Below are positions 1-11,938 of a stretch of 64,000 nucleotides of DNA, piece by piece. The notes below the pieces were generated by a model. The model worked only from the letters and a program-made list of their open reading frames with translations. It was not told where the DNA came from and did not search any database. The translations under genes and the position numbers were made by a program. The stretch comes from Pezicula radicicola (taxonomy: Eukaryota > Ascomycota > Leotiomycetes > Helotiales > Dermateaceae): the NCBI GenBank assembly GCA_003008705.1, contig PDUO01000085.1, forward strand, positions 87,013 to 151,012. Direction: 5' to 3'. Each line of letters begins with the position of its first letter. The stretch's first letter is position 1.

Positions 1-2500
1 AGTAATAAATAAGGAGTCTTTCTTCCTTTTAGTATAAAGGGTATAGGTAAGAGTACTGATTTCAGTAATATCGATAGAGATTAGTTTATAGGCCTCTTCT
101 TATTTACTGTTATTATCCGATATATCTATTCCTTCTAGGTAGTATATACTATGAAGTTCATATTCTATAGTTCTTATATTATTATGAATATCTTATTTAT
201 AGGTTCTTTTTCTAAGGGAGGGGATCTAGTAAGTTCTTTTTCTTTTAATAGTCGGTAGTAGTTATACTACTTGGCTATTTCCCTTACTAGGTAGGTTAAC
301 TGGTTCTCTATACTTCGGTTCTATGGTATTTCCCTAGGTAGCTATAGGAAATAGTTCCTTATACTTTAGTATCTTCTAGGGCCGGGAACTAGTATATCCT
401 ACTTTTCTTTAAGTATCCTCGATTATAAATAACTTTTCCCTATAGTCTATATCCTTCTGGAAGAGTAGGTCTAGTTGATACTTCTCGTTGTTGATTTATT
501 CTAGATCTATCTATATCTCTTGGGTAAAGTATAGTATTGGTGGTATATCTAATAGCTATTCCAGGGCTTGGTTAGTTATTTATAGGTTGATTCCGAAGTA
601 GGATAACTATTTCCTTCCAAGGATTAAGTTATATTTTCCGAGGTTGAGTATATAGAAGGGTATACTATATAGTTATCTCCTATCTATATATAAGATTAGT
701 TGGATAAAGTATATAATAGGTTTTCTAGGTTTTCTATTATAACCTCTTACTTAGAATAACAAGGGGAGTTCTTCTAGTTCAATTTTATAGAATCGTTATA
801 GTTTCTTAAGGTATTGGGAGTCTATAAAGAGATACCCATTTACTCTAGTATTATATAGAGTATTAGTTAAGAAAGTAATTCTATTATATACTAATATATA
901 GGGAATAGTAAAAGCCTATCTACCTATCAATTATCTTAAGTTAATTTTATATAATACTTTATATCCTAGAGGGGAGTCTTTCTCTAGGACTCTTCATTTC
1001 CTGATTCATTGACTTCATTTAAGCTTACTTTCTTATATAGGTAAGCTCTAGCTATATATCCGGTCTCCTTATAGATAAAGTACCTACCTTTATTCGAGAG
1101 TTTCTGTTTCTTAGTATCCTTATAGGTAGGGCGTAGGTAAGTACTAGTATTATATTCTCGATCTAGAATAGTAGTAGTTCCTAGGCTACCCAGGGTCATT
1201 ATTTTCTTACTAGTAGGCCTTCGCTAGCTACTAGTACCTTCTAGTTTCTTGGTTCCGGGATCTTTCTTTACTTCCCTACTATAGAAATATTTCTTATAAG
1301 TATCTACCAAGTATAATACCTTATCAATGGTAATATAGTATTTGGCTAGACTCTTATAGTCTATAAGTAAGGGGTACAAGGGTATTATTGAATAGGTAAG
1401 GTCGGTGGTTATTTATTCTATAATTATAGGTCGGAGCTTACTTTCATAGATCTAGGTAAGTCCAGTAAGTCTTATAAAGTTAGAGTAGAATTTAGTGAAG
1501 GTCTTATCCTTCTATATATATTACTTCCGGAATTTATAATAAGTATCCTCTATAGTATCCTCATTATTATAAATACTAGCGAGGTACTCTAGTATCTCTT
1601 CTATATCCTTAAAGAGTTGGTTCTTATCAGCCTTTAATCTATACTTAGAAAGTAAGTAGCCTTGGGCTTTTAGAGTAGTATAGTTGAAGATATAGAGTAT
1701 ATAGGTATCCTTGTTCAAGAAATGGTCTTGGTTTATCTTAAGCTTTCCTTTAACTTAGATTCTCCATAAATCAAAGGAAGGGTTTAAGCTATCCAAGAAT
1801 ATAGGTAGATCTAGGAGAGCTTAGGTTCTATGGTTTAGGTATCCTTCTACCTCGATAGAGGGAATAACTACTCCTATAGATATTTAGTATACTATAGTTA
1901 AGGCCTTGACTAACTCTATAATAAGGCTATTCTAGTTATTTAGTTCTAGTTTAAGTAAAGGTCTAGACCTATCCCGGGCTTGGGCTTCTACCTTAGCCTC
2001 AAGTAATAGTTGAGCTAGTTCCGAGTTCTCTTGATATAACTATTCGATTTCTATATCTAGTTCTATACTAGGTTCTAGGTCCCCTACTAGGGTAGTCCAG
2101 GAAGTAGACGATACCGATGGTTCAGCTATAGTACTAGTGGCTTCCTTTCCTTTTTAAGGCGGAGCTATAGTTTTAGTTATATAGGTCCCTTGGGTTGTAG
2201 TTTCAGAGGTTCTTTCTTTTTATAGTTAAATAGACGTCTAGGTCTTTTAGGAGTCTAAGGTTCAGGTTCTAGTTTTCTAGTCTTATAGTTCTTTCCTGAA
2301 GTAATTCGGAGTTTCGAGTTCTGGTTCTAGGGTTCTATTCTATACCTATATATATCAAGGTAGTTATAGTTCTGATTCGAGTTCTAGCTCTTTTGTTCAG
2401 GATATTATATTTCCTTCCTAGGAGTAGTTCAGCGAGTCTAGAATAATGTAATAATCTATACTTGGGCTATAGCTATATAAGTTATAGAGGTGGAAAATAT
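1..2500 (-). mobile_element. RIP-degraded Ty3/Gypsy-type retroelement relic (gag, protease, start of pol)
   Basis: This is an AT-rich stretch with no long reading frame. On the minus strand three retroelement landmarks survive in the order expected for gag-pol. A gag-like segment lies at about 1500-1720. A degenerate CCHC zinc knuckle lies at about 1030-1110, where the spacing is kept but Cys and His positions now read Tyr (core YFIYKETGYIARAY). An aspartic-protease C-terminal motif (LILGRK followed by a stop) lies near 600-640. Cys-to-Tyr and His-to-Tyr replacements are single C:G to T:A transitions, as RIP produces. The pol part would continue past the left edge of the window. The promoter-side LTR should lie near 2450-2900 but I could not define its ends. 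The retroelement call is fairly secure; the exact limits are not. Confidence 0.72.
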
Positions 2501-3270
2501 ATAGAATTCTAGACTAGGGAGAGAAGAGAGCTTAAGTGAAGCTTGACTATATACACGAAGTGATATTATATAATGGTTCTTAGCGGCTTCTGGCTTAGAA
2601 TAATAATCTTCTATTTAACTAGGTTACTCTGGGAATGGGTACATCGTCAGAACCGTTATAAACTTAATATTAAATAAATACTCTCTCTTTAACTCTATAT
2701 AGACTATATTAAATTAGGCTAGTATAGACTTATTTAAGAGCTCTAATTTAAGTAATTTAAATATTATATTACTTCTATTTAAATCTATTTTATTTCTATT
2801 AATATTAATTTTAAAAGAAGTACTTACTAAGCGAAAAACGGTCACGTGACGCCACTTTGGTACCACGCTAGGATTGGTACCACTGTATGTCCCGTTAGGG
2901 TTAGAGTTATATAATAGTAGAGGAAATAAGGTTTTTAATAGAATATAATTAAACTACAAGAGGTTTGGGCAGTAAGCGATTGACTAACTACTCGCGTGTG
3001 GATAAAGTACTACTCGGCACTCTTTATTAAGGGTCTAGTCGGGGGCTGGGGCGGTGATCGCGACGGTCGCGGTCGTGGGCGTTCTAGTGGTCGGTCGCGG
3101 TGTAGCCGTGGCCGCCTCGAGGGGCGCCTTCGAATACCAAGGTACCTTCACAGTGAGTCGTGACACTTAGATTGCGAAGCTAAGATCGTACTTATGAATG
3201 ACGAGTATAAGATCAAATGTAAAATATTCACTTTTATAGCTTAATATTTCTTATCTTTCCATTCCATCTA
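2501..3270. other. Intergenic, AT-rich turning GC-richer; no gene seen
   Basis: The AT-rich retroelement tail gives way near 2830 to a more GC-balanced stretch with a GC-rich patch around 3030-3130. A two-copy telomere-like motif (TTAGGGTTAG) sits at 2895-2904. No convincing coding frame is visible on either strand. Confidence 0.5.
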
Positions 3271-3395
3271 CAAAGGACAAATTTTAAAGTAATGGAATTG
3301 GTCCAAGCGTTTCTTTATATAAATAAATCAAGTATTAGTACATTTCGTAGCAAACAGCTTGGACCTTATTCCATTACTTTAAAATTTGTCCTTCG
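3271..3395. mobile_element. TA-flanked MITE-like element with ~38-bp terminal inverted repeats
   Basis: The left arm at 3271-3308 begins CAAAGGACAAATTTTAAAG. The right arm at 3357-3395 is its reverse complement, with one substitution and a 1-nt length difference in about 38 positions. The internal spacer is only about 48 bp. The element is bounded by TA on both sides (3269-3270 and 3396-3397), the target duplication of Tc1/mariner-type elements. It has no coding capacity, so it is a non-autonomous element that would also fold into a long hairpin if transcribed. Confidence 0.75.
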
Positions 3396-3940
3396 TAAAC
3401 CAAAGTGTTTAAACAAATCTTGCTAATGCCTCTCCGTTTAGAATAGCCTCCGAATGTACCAATACCAGGATTATTACAGAGAGTATCTATACAAAAATAT
3501 CTTCAAGGAGTATTTCGAGTAAGATTGCTTTGATTACTGTGTAGAGGCGATTCGACAATCTCTTATATATCACGGTGACATCTCGCTAGTGGTCTAGCAA
3601 TATACCGAGGACGTTTAGTACATGAGAATCTATAGTGACGTGGTATACAGTTGTCGTAATTTCGAAAAGCTCCGCGAGTGGTCGAGAGCGATCCCTCGAA
3701 ACACTAGGTCTCAAATAAGACTTTGATGGTAGTTAGGACGATCCTAACCTAAAAGTTAAACAAATATAGTGCACTGGTATATACACAACTGTTTATATCG
3801 TACAACCCTGCTAGATACCGTCCCAGTAAATGGCCGATGGCAAAAGTCGTTAAGTATCAGCAGCGGGCATTAAATATTTGGATTCGTCTAATAAACAGAA
3901 TGAACGAATCCCAGTGTTTATTTACTCTAAATTACCGATA
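3396..3940. other. Intergenic; 3' flank of the MFS gene
   Basis: I see no gene, RNA or repeat in this stretch. It separates the MITE from the stop codon of the transporter gene. Confidence 0.5.
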
Positions 3941-6027
3941 TTATGATGTTTTACAACCTTTTACTTTACATACATCGGCCCCATGGGCTAGTCGACTCCT
4001 TGCCTTGAAATACTCGCCGCGTTTCATAAATATAATTGGCACCGCAGCAAGCACCGTCAAGATAGCCATAAGGATCAAGCCAGTGACTAGAGGACCGAGG
4101 CGACCGTACATGACTGGGGCCAACAGAGGTAGTAATGCGGCACCCATATATCGCATAGATGCGTGGCCAGCTAAAGCGCTAGCAGCGTGGGCCTTGTAGC
4201 AGGTCGCTAGGTAGTTGGCCACGTAGAGAAATATGAGCATGTTGCCTATGCCCAGGGGCAATCCTGCCAGAATCGAAACGACGGCTGAATTTGGAGGCGC
4301 AGCAGATACCGCGAACAGGAGCTGCCCGATGGGAATCAAGATGCCACCCACAAGGATGATCGGCAGCGTGGAATCAGCTGAGGCACCTGTTGCTTGACTG
4401 CTGAGCCTTTTTATAATGCCTCGGATCTTCGGCTCTGCGATGACGGTAAGGCAGCTGCCCAGGCCGATGGAGAGAAATGGTAGGCCTGTAGGAATATTAG
4501 AATAAGAGATGCCAGCCGAGAGTTGGCCATGGAAAATATACCGGCTACGGCGGGGCTCCAACCGCGGATTTGAGAAAACACGATGGGATAGCCCACGACA
4601 CAAAGATACAGGATTGCGTATACGAATGCGACGTATAGATCCCAGAATGTGCTGTAAACATGTTAGCCTTGTTGTACAAGGCACATATTCTCAAAGGAAA
4701 GAATTAATTACTTACCAGATCGGCTCCGTAAAAATCATGACTATGGGTTGACGTATGGAAGCGTTTAGACGCTCGGAGATTCGGAGGTTTCCGCCGATGC
4801 TGGCTTGAGTCCAATACCTACCATCTATGGTTTTCAGGATCTCACACCGCTGCCTTAGAATGATGTTTCCGTTGGTCTCCTTGATAGTTGCCATCAGAGC
4901 GCATGAGACAGATGCGAGGATAACAAGCCACCAGCTGATCCATCTCCAGCCAGCGTATTGGAATATGATGCCCGCGAAAACAGGCCCGATAACCGGCTAT
5001 AACCCCCAGTCAGCTTTACGACTTGTACTGCTTAGTAGTGGGAACTTGTCACAAACCCCGTTAACCGCGCCGAGAATCCATATAGAAAGGTAGCGGACTC
5101 TCGTTTCATCATCACAGATGTCGTTCAGTGTGCCCGGCGCTCCAGACATGACCACGGAGCCGACAAACGCAGCCAGGAATCTTGTCACGAGTATAGTTTC
5201 AAAGTTTTTTGCCATGGCGCTCGGGATCAAAAATATGGAAAACAAGAGCAGCGAGACGATGTAGACCGGCCGCCGTCCGTAAATCTCACTCAACGGAGCC
5301 AAGACAAGGGGCCCCAGAGCAAGGCCGAAGAGATAGGTAGTAACGCCAAGAATCGGTATCGTCCTGTTTTCAATACCGAAGCTCTCCATCATGCCAGGTA
5401 TGCCGGGTGAGTAGGCGGTCGACGTCATGATTCTGGATAGCGTCAGCTCCGACCTGGTGGTGTGTCTTGCCAACATGGAGGAGGGGCAATGGCTACTCAC
5501 ACTACCAGCGTTGCGAATGATACACTCGCCAATATCACACCCCTGTACCACGCTGGCCAGTTCTTTGGCATATCCGAGCCATCCTTGCCCCACGTAACCT
5601 CGAATTTGGGATCACGATCGAGCAACAACGGGTCGGATGGATAGGCAATCGGCATCGGGTAGCAGGCGCCAGCAAAGGGTTCGCTAGGGTCCGGGTGCTC
5701 AGAGATGGGGATCGTGGGAAATGGGGTTTTCCACTGCTCGCTCGTGCTATCAGACATGATGCTGTCAAGCGGTTCGAGCCATGACCGCTGGCTTCGCATG
5801 CTCCTCCACGTGTTCGACCGCTTGATGGCTTTCGACCGCTGGATGAGAGGCTCCTCGTCGCTCGTGTGCTCGGGTACACTCCACCCTCCATGGTTGGGGA
5901 AGCGGTCGGAATTGGTTTCTGTAGAGAACTCGGCGCTCTCTCTGACGCTCGAGAGTGGAACGGGCTTCCTCCAAGAGGCTGGACGACTGTACGTCGGCGA
6001 TGGGCACGCGGGAGGGTAGAGGGACAT
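3941..6027 (-). CDS. MFS multidrug/polyamine transporter, DHA1 family (5 exons, intact)
   Basis: Predicted plasma-membrane proton-coupled exporter of about 612 residues. Exons on the minus strand are 6027-5501, 5432-5057, 4996-4716, 4651-4542 and 4485-3941; introns are 68, 60, 64 and 56 bp, all GT-AG, and the exon sum is exactly divisible by three. A long hydrophilic N-terminus of about 170 residues ends in PKNWPAWYRG, typical of fungal DHA1 transporters. The first transmembrane helices follow, then motif A (PLSEIYGRRP) and motif C (NGPVIGPVFAGI, which is formed only when intron 2 is spliced out). After a cytosolic loop come GWSPAVAG/LPFLSIGLG and the second helix bundle. The splicing model comes from keeping family motifs in frame. 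It is transcribed in the same direction as the dioxygenase gene upstream at 7181-8694. Substrate unknown; multidrug or polyamine relatives are closest from memory. Confidence 0.9.
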
Positions 6028-6489
6028 GTTGGGCTGCTAGGTGAAAGTTGAGAAACGCAAACCTGTGACCTCGTTGTCTTGCTCTTGAGCAGAATATTGG
6101 GGATTGTAGCGATAAGGAGATATATCATGGAGTTGGTGCGAGGCGGCGGCTTGGAACTTGAGCTTTGAAGAGCTCACTCAGCTGGGGGATGCAGTATATA
6201 TTTACCACCGCGCCTCAACCTTGCAGTCTCACTATAGATGCTGCTACTCTAGTTTTCTAGCCACTGCACTAGCCGATACGATACGTTGCTGGCACAGCCG
6301 AAAACGTGTAACCCAAATACCGTAGCACGATTCCTGAAATATAACCCGAAAAGGTGGGGGCGCAGTGAGGTGTGGTGGCAGGGCTTGGTTCAGCGGGACG
6401 CTAACCAAGACCGGCTGGAATGCGCTGCCCCCCTTGCAAGGTAAGTGCCGAAGCCTAATTCCTCAGCCCTACCACAGAAGCCCCATATC
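6028..6489. promoter_or_regulatory. Upstream region of the MFS gene
   Basis: This GC-balanced stretch lies directly 5' of the transporter start. It probably holds its promoter and 5' leader; I could not single out a defined binding site. Confidence 0.35.
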
Positions 6490-6714
6490 CGGAGCCCTGG
6501 TAGTACCTTAAGCCTATAACCTAATATTCTTTAATTTTCTAATTTTTTAATTTCTTACTCTCTTTTTAAACTTTAAAATTAATATCTAGTATTAGATAAA
6601 CTATAATTAATCATTCTATTACTAAATATAGTAAAATATATATATTAGAGTATTGTTGTAAAGATTGATTTTTTGATTTTTAGGTTATAGGCTTAAGGTA
6701 CTACCAGGGCTCCG
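6490..6714. mobile_element. MITE with perfect 35-bp terminal inverted repeats and AT-rich core
   Basis: The left arm 6490-6524 (starts CGGAGCCCTGGTAGTACC) is exactly the reverse complement of the right arm 6680-6714. The core of about 155 bp is almost pure A+T and has no reading frame. The flanks are GC-richer, so the element stands out sharply. I could not define a target-site duplication with certainty. Perfect arms suggest recent insertion or gene-conversion upkeep. Confidence 0.82.
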
Positions 6715-7180
6715 TACCTATACCCCCGCACACAATCTGCCTACCCGGCGCTCCGGGAAAAGCTTATGGTTGGTTACCAGATCAGTGGGGCAGCCTTGCC
6801 GCTGTTCGAATTGCAACTATGTATGACGTACGACTCAACAGCTATTGAACACCAATTAGACAGTGATTTTATTGCCTAGGTAGTTGGGCACAATATCATG
6901 GAAGTATATCGATTATGAAATAATAATTCTTTTTATTGCATTTTGATATTTTCGTGCAAATGTTGGACATTCTTAGTGAGGGGACAAGTAATTGAAGAAA
7001 CACCCGCCAAGTTTGACCCCCTTACAAGCTTATGTTATTCCAAAACGCCATGATCCAAGGCCGTCTAATCTTTGAAACCATACCAAACACAATATCCCCT
7101 ACCATATGCCCATTCTGTAAGAGCGAGATGAGAATAAAAAATCTACCACTACTGCCCCGCTGTTCAATGAAGGGAGTCGG
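6715..7180. other. Intergenic, 3' flank of the IDO-like gene
   Basis: No coding frame with support. The sequence becomes AT-richer around 6880-6960 and then leads into the stop codon of the dioxygenase-like gene. Confidence 0.45.
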
Positions 7181-8694
7181 CTATGCCAGCAGCTTGCTGG
7201 CCATGGCAATTGTGTCCTTCATCCTCGAGACGAGCATGTTGTCCAAAACTTTCAAGTGTGCGGCGTCGTTATCAGGTTCGTTAAACGACTTCCCGGCCGT
7301 CATCATCATCCGCTCTGGAGCTGGTTGTGCCAGGTATGGCATTACGCGAGCCCTGTGAGCCGAGCGGAACACCTATATCATCGCATTAGCGGTCTGCAGC
7401 CCCGTGTGATGCGGTCCATCCGGTGAGTGAATTGAAGGAATACCTTTAAATGTTGAATGATTTTGCCAAACTGGTCCGAAATTTCCTTGTCGTCATCGGC
7501 GTAGAGCCTGTCGAAAAAGGAATGCTTCCTAAACGTGGCGATCATCGATCGTTGGTTGTGTGGGATGTATCGGCGCAGGTTTTGCTCGTTCATATAGCTC
7601 TTCATTCCCAAGAAGGCATCTAGAATCATGAAGCACAGGTTGTGGCTTCCAGAGACACCATCAAACTCTACATATTCGCCGTCGATCATTCTTCCAGCGC
7701 CCCAGGCCTGGAAGCTCTGGCAATAGCCGAGCCACACTCCCTTAGCCACGCGAGACTCTACAAGATTCTCGTAGAAGACTTTAAGGAGCTCGCGCAGTTG
7801 GGTGTTAATATCTTGCATGTACTTTAGACATTCTTCCTTATTGCCCTGCTCGAAAGCAATGTTTGCTCCGACCATATTTTGATACATGGGATAAGCCTAA
7901 TCAAGTTTGTGTTAACGTCTTGCACATTGCTGTAATCTATATCTTTGGAAATCGTTACGTACCATGACTTCCACGTCATAAAACATGCGGAAAAACGCAT
8001 CCTCGGTTGAGGTAACGAGCTCTGAGATGTCCATGTTGATTTTATACGCCCTCTCGCCCTTGTCGTTAAAGTTGTGCAGGACATTGGACGTATTGCTGCC
8101 GCTATCGGACTCAACACCAAAGCTGCGTTGAAGGTACGCCCACGGGATGTCGATTTGCGAAGGGAAGTCGATAATCTTCTCCTCCTGGGCAACCTTGACA
8201 AGTGGGATAACCGCCCAACGGTAGGAATGACGCAAAACACCGATGCAGCAATAAAAGCCGTTGTAAGCTTCGCGAGAACAGCCACTCCAGTTGCCGGCTT
8301 CGATCGACGAGAGAAGCTCGTGGACGCGGGCCATGTCAATACGCTCATTGAGCTTCTTGGACATGAGCGACCGGAACCGGTCGCGACGCTCAATGTTGAC
8401 ATCGTCATCGAGCGAGGGGCTCCCTGAGGACAGGAATGGGATCATCTCCAGGTAAATCTCGTGATATGGGAGAAGCTCGCTGGGCCAATCGCCATGGTTG
8501 GCTTTCGGCGGCCAGCTACCAGCGCCGTCAGCTTCAACCAATTTCGACAAGGCTGCTCCAGTCTCATGGCCCCTTTCGAGAACCTTGAGCTTAGAAGCTG
8601 CCTTGCTGCCGGTGTCATTTGTGATCATGAGTGCCCGCCATAGTCTGTAGACCATAGCGGCTAATGATAGGTAGAGGATGGGAATAGAAAACAT
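7181..8694 (-). CDS. Indoleamine 2,3-dioxygenase-like haem protein (3 exons, intact)
   Basis: Predicted haem dioxygenase family member of 458 residues; family enzymes open the indole ring of tryptophan to give N-formylkynurenine. Exons are 8694-7963, 7896-7444 and 7372-7181, with introns of 66 and 71 bp. The joins restore EVM/AYPMYQ and HLK/VFRSAHRARV. The C-terminal half carries the family pattern VEFDGVSGS..., LDAFLGM and LRRYIPHNQR, matching the IDO segments that run from the active-site glycines to the PPxHR-like motif. FRSAH supplies the likely proximal haem histidine and is created only by splicing intron 2. The N-terminus starts with a hydrophobic stretch (about residues 3-20) that could be a membrane anchor, which is unusual for cytosolic IDO. 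It lies between an MFS exporter and a secreted protein, all on the same strand. Catalysis on tryptophan itself is inferred and the substrate may differ. Confidence 0.82.
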
Positions 8695-9980
8695 TGTTTG
8701 TTGGAAGACGAGATAGACAACAGTGGGAGGGTTAATCGATGGTTGTATACAGAAGTAGAAGAAAGAGAGAAGATATTGCGAAGTTTCTATGTGTGCTTGG
8801 ATGTTTTCCTGTCTACGGACCTATTTCTCCAGCCAAGCAGTGCAACCACATTTCACTTATATCGTACGAGATGTTATCAGGGCAGCCGCCTTTGAGAACC
8901 TCATCACGCTTACTTTTCCAAGTACCAACGTACCGCAGCAGGATCCTGATTCTAATTCGAGACCTCTGGCGCCATATCGCCACGGTGGATAGTGCAAGGC
9001 AGATTAGACAAGCTATGGAAAACTGATGTAGGCTGGTTGCATGCCTGTGGTGACCATGAGACGGTATGAGATGTTTGATGCAGCTCACAGCCGCTCTTCA
9101 TCGCCACAATGCTTTGGAGTAGAGGAGAAAAAGGAGAAAAAGGAGAAAAAGGAAACCGTAACGGGTGCCAAATTTGGCACGTACTGTCTCAGAGGCTAAC
9201 ACATAGTCTGGTTGTACCAGGTAAGTTCATAAACAAAATATGTTCAGATATAGACTAGCTCTGTATATCGAAAAGCGAGGTAATATGCTACTGGTAAGGT
9301 GCCTAAAGGCTGATATGTTTGTAAGATCTTACCTCTTGTAGATGTGGCGTGCCAAGAACGCGCAGCGTCTATGTCCTGCACGGCTCAATGAAGCTTTCAC
9401 GGCGGTGCGCTGTACGTTCAGTAGCCTTTGAGGCTGAACCGGCAACTTCCGTGGCGCTGTTACACAATTCACTGCTCCAGTGAGTCGAAATTGGCTGCTG
9501 CCCAGCTGCTGTCTCACTTCGTACCTGAATGCCGTAAATAGCACTTTAGCCGCCGCAAGCAGGTAGAGGGGAAACAAGATCTGCCCAGTCTCCCTGCGGT
9601 AGTTGAGCCGTTTCGTCAAACATAACCCTAAAGACGACTATCGCATCAGCCCTACCCATCCGCGTATGTCCAAATCCGGCTAGCGAGATATGGATAGCTA
9701 CGGAGTCAATACGGAGTATAGCTGGCGGATTTCGAGGCATTGCCTAGTTAGTTCAGGCTCGGTGGCAACTGAGATGTCATGACCTCTTTTTTCAATGTAC
9801 ATAGGAATCAGAAGCTCAAGCACGATTTGGGAAGATGGTACAAGGAAATGAGTTTTGGATTAAAGTTTCAATTGATCTACTCTGATAGCGCACCATTTAT
9901 TTGACCACTTCATAATGCCTATCAACGCCTTTCCGCCTCATCTATGCCGCAGAGAGATAACCAACCAAAATCTTCACCTT
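8695..9980. other. Intergenic; promoter side of the IDO-like gene, no supported gene
   Basis: Several short open frames overlap on both strands (8698-9088 and 9329-9740), but none shows a recognisable domain or consistent splice sites. The first few hundred bases probably contain the promoter of the dioxygenase-like gene. The stretch also holds a small tandem repeat at 9124-9150. Confidence 0.4.
9124..9150. repeat. 9-bp tandem repeat, three perfect copies
   Basis: The unit GGAGAAAAA occurs three times head to tail with no mismatch. It is a purine-rich microsatellite-like tract in the upstream region of the dioxygenase-like gene. Confidence 0.85.
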
Positions 9981-10813
9981 CTAAGAAAATGGGGGTGGGA
10001 TTGAAAAGGGGGCAACGTTGGTCCCAGTGATGTTGGGCTGCAGAATATTAATCACGTTCCTGAATGAAGCCTCGTGAAGCTTTCCCCAATCTGTTCACAT
10101 TCAAGGGTCAGCTTTACAACAATCTGCTCGTGAGAGCAAGCATTGACATACCGTTGACGACTCCTCTGGAGCAGAGATAAGTGCTCCATCGAATCAAAGT
10201 TTGATCTCCGAAAACGTAGTCCCCGGTGATGGTAATCCAGTATCCACCCCAGGGGTTTCCGGTGGAATTGCCAACCGCTTCCAGGTATTCTAACTTCTGG
10301 ATAAAAGAGCCATCGGGCTTTACATGCCGCTTGGTGAGCTGGTGAGAACCCCAGGTTAGCCATTGGTCCGCAGAGGGTGTATAATTGAAAGAGTCAAAAA
10401 ACTCACAATCTCGGTGAAGTTGAAAGTTCCTTGCAGCGTCTTGTAGGTCGATGTGCGCTGCGACTTGCCGGGGCGGTTGTTGGGGCCTTCAGTCATGTAA
10501 GGGAGAGATCCTCGCCAGGCAGGCTTGTGGACTGGGTAGAATTATCAGTGTTCTGCCCAGAAGACTCTGTGTCGAAAAGGATTCCAATAAATCTTGACTT
10601 ACAATCATTCATGAGAGTCTCGACGTCTGAGACGGGGGCACCGACAACGGCCCAGGTGACGGACTCGAAGTAGTCTGTGCCAGAAGGGCAGACGCAGTTG
10701 GCACCAGAATTTGTCGCACACCGTGTCCCAGAAGAATAATTGCCATGAGCGGGAGCGCCAAAGGCACTGCCAAACAACAGCATAAGGCCGAAGAGGGTAC
10801 CGGTGATAGTCAT
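9981..10813 (-). CDS. Small secreted protein, SRPBCC-like fungal family (4 exons, intact)
   Basis: Predicted secreted protein of 210 residues, function unknown. Exons are 10813-10603, 10531-10407, 10338-10152 and 10090-9981; introns are 71, 68 and 61 bp with good donors and branch-point-like motifs, and the coding sum is a multiple of three. Residues 1-19 form a signal peptide (hydrophobic run ending GSAFGA/PAHG). Cysteines are concentrated early (RCATNSGANCVC). The spliced middle contains PYMTEGPNNRPG, GTFNFTEI, PDGSF and GGYWITITGDY, a pattern I recognise from a broad family of ascomycete secreted proteins that probably adopt a ligand-binding SRPBCC-type fold. N-glycosylation sequons (NFT, NST, NIT) fit secretion. 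It is divergent from the tyrosinase gene downstream in plus coordinates, so the two share the 10814-11938 interval as a possible common promoter region. Confidence 0.78.
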
Positions 10814-11938
10814 TATGGATATGTGGAGATAAGTAGAGTATTGGACAGCAAGTTGGGATTTTGAAGATGGATGGAAGGAAGCAAAGTCGATATAATGAGA
10901 TGAATGGGAAGTCTAAGAAAAATCGAATGAATCAAATCAACGGAGACATGCAAGTTATCTGCAGAGCGATGTTCGAATTACGTTGCACCGCCTTTCACCC
11001 TAAAGTTTGGGAGATGGATCTAAATTTGGAACCTCCCAAGACAAGCAACGAGAATGCCACCAGCGCCATCAAAGAAGGGCTTGTTACCAAAGTCCATCGT
11101 CGAGGCAGATTCACTAAGCCTCGTGCGCTACACAAAGCTGCTGCGTCTACGAAGGATAAGTTCATAAGTCACGTGCATCTACGCAAACATCATATTGTAA
11201 CATTAATCCTAATTAAAGCCACCCAATATGCCTAAACACCCATATATTGATAGAAAACCCTAACCCTAAGCATTCCTTGGACGTATTTGGACGATGAAGT
11301 AGAGCTTCTGAACGAGGGTGGCTGTGTATTGAGCGCGGGGGCTGTGGAGAAGAGAAAGTCAAACAACTGCCATCTCATCATGACATGCATGTGTGGGGGG
11401 TGAGAAAGTGCCGGCTGCCCGGTAGCTGGGGAGTTGGGGAGTTGGGGAATCCCTGTCGTAGGATTTCCGATGCCCTGCATGCAGCCGCCTTGGTGCTTGG
11501 CGGCTTGGTGCTTGGCGCTTGGCGGCTCGACGGCTTCTTCCAGTATTCCATCTGTCGCTAAGATCTTACTTACTGTACACTGCTGCTGAGCCCAAAAACG
11601 CCATCGAGGTTCACAGCCCAGGCGCCTCAGAGGATGACTACTCCAGCTTGTTGTTTTCTGTTCCAGCCGAGAGCTAACGGAGGCTCAGTTGACGACAACA
11701 TGGCCCAGCCCGTTGACTTCGATATACTTAAAGGGTTATTTATGTCCGTAGCTGAAGGTATCGCCGGGTCACAAACACAAGTCCCCTCTTATATTTCCCA
11801 GGAAACATCGCTTGCTCACCTCGATTTTCATTTGTAGACTTTTCCTTGTCACTTCTTCCATCATCCTCTACCTTATTGATTGGTGGTTTCCTACTTCTAC
11901 TTCTATTTCTATTTGAATCTGGCTCTTCAATATACAGA
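10814..11938. promoter_or_regulatory. Divergent intergenic region between secreted protein and tyrosinase genes
   Basis: This interval of about 1.1 kb separates two divergently transcribed secretory-pathway genes and probably contains both promoters. It carries a telomere-like CCCTAACCCTAA tract at 11258-11269 and a run of small direct repeats near 11490-11530 (GGCGGCTTGGTGCTTGGCG-like). Two open frames here (10861-11235 and 11634-11837) have no domain or splice support. Confidence 0.4.
11258..11269 (-). promoter_or_regulatory. Telomere-like/telobox motif (two CCCTAA units)
   Basis: Two perfect CCCTAA units, preceded by AAA, match the telobox type of element that binds telomere-repeat factors in some promoters. 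It lies inside the shared upstream region of the secreted-protein and tyrosinase genes. Functional use is inferred; it could equally be a scar of break repair. Confidence 0.4.

Noticed and set aside
5535..6128. Long alternative frames on both strands over MFS exon 1
   Set aside because: They are shadows of the GC-rich first exon; the MFS model keeps motifs and splice phase.
7824..8408. 194-codon minus frame and 117-codon plus frame inside the IDO gene
   Set aside because: Shadow frames of the dioxygenase exon with Ser/Arg-rich shadow composition and no motif.
9329..9740. Two overlapping minus frames upstream of the IDO-like gene
   Set aside because: No homology pattern, and neither frame has splice sites that link them sensibly.
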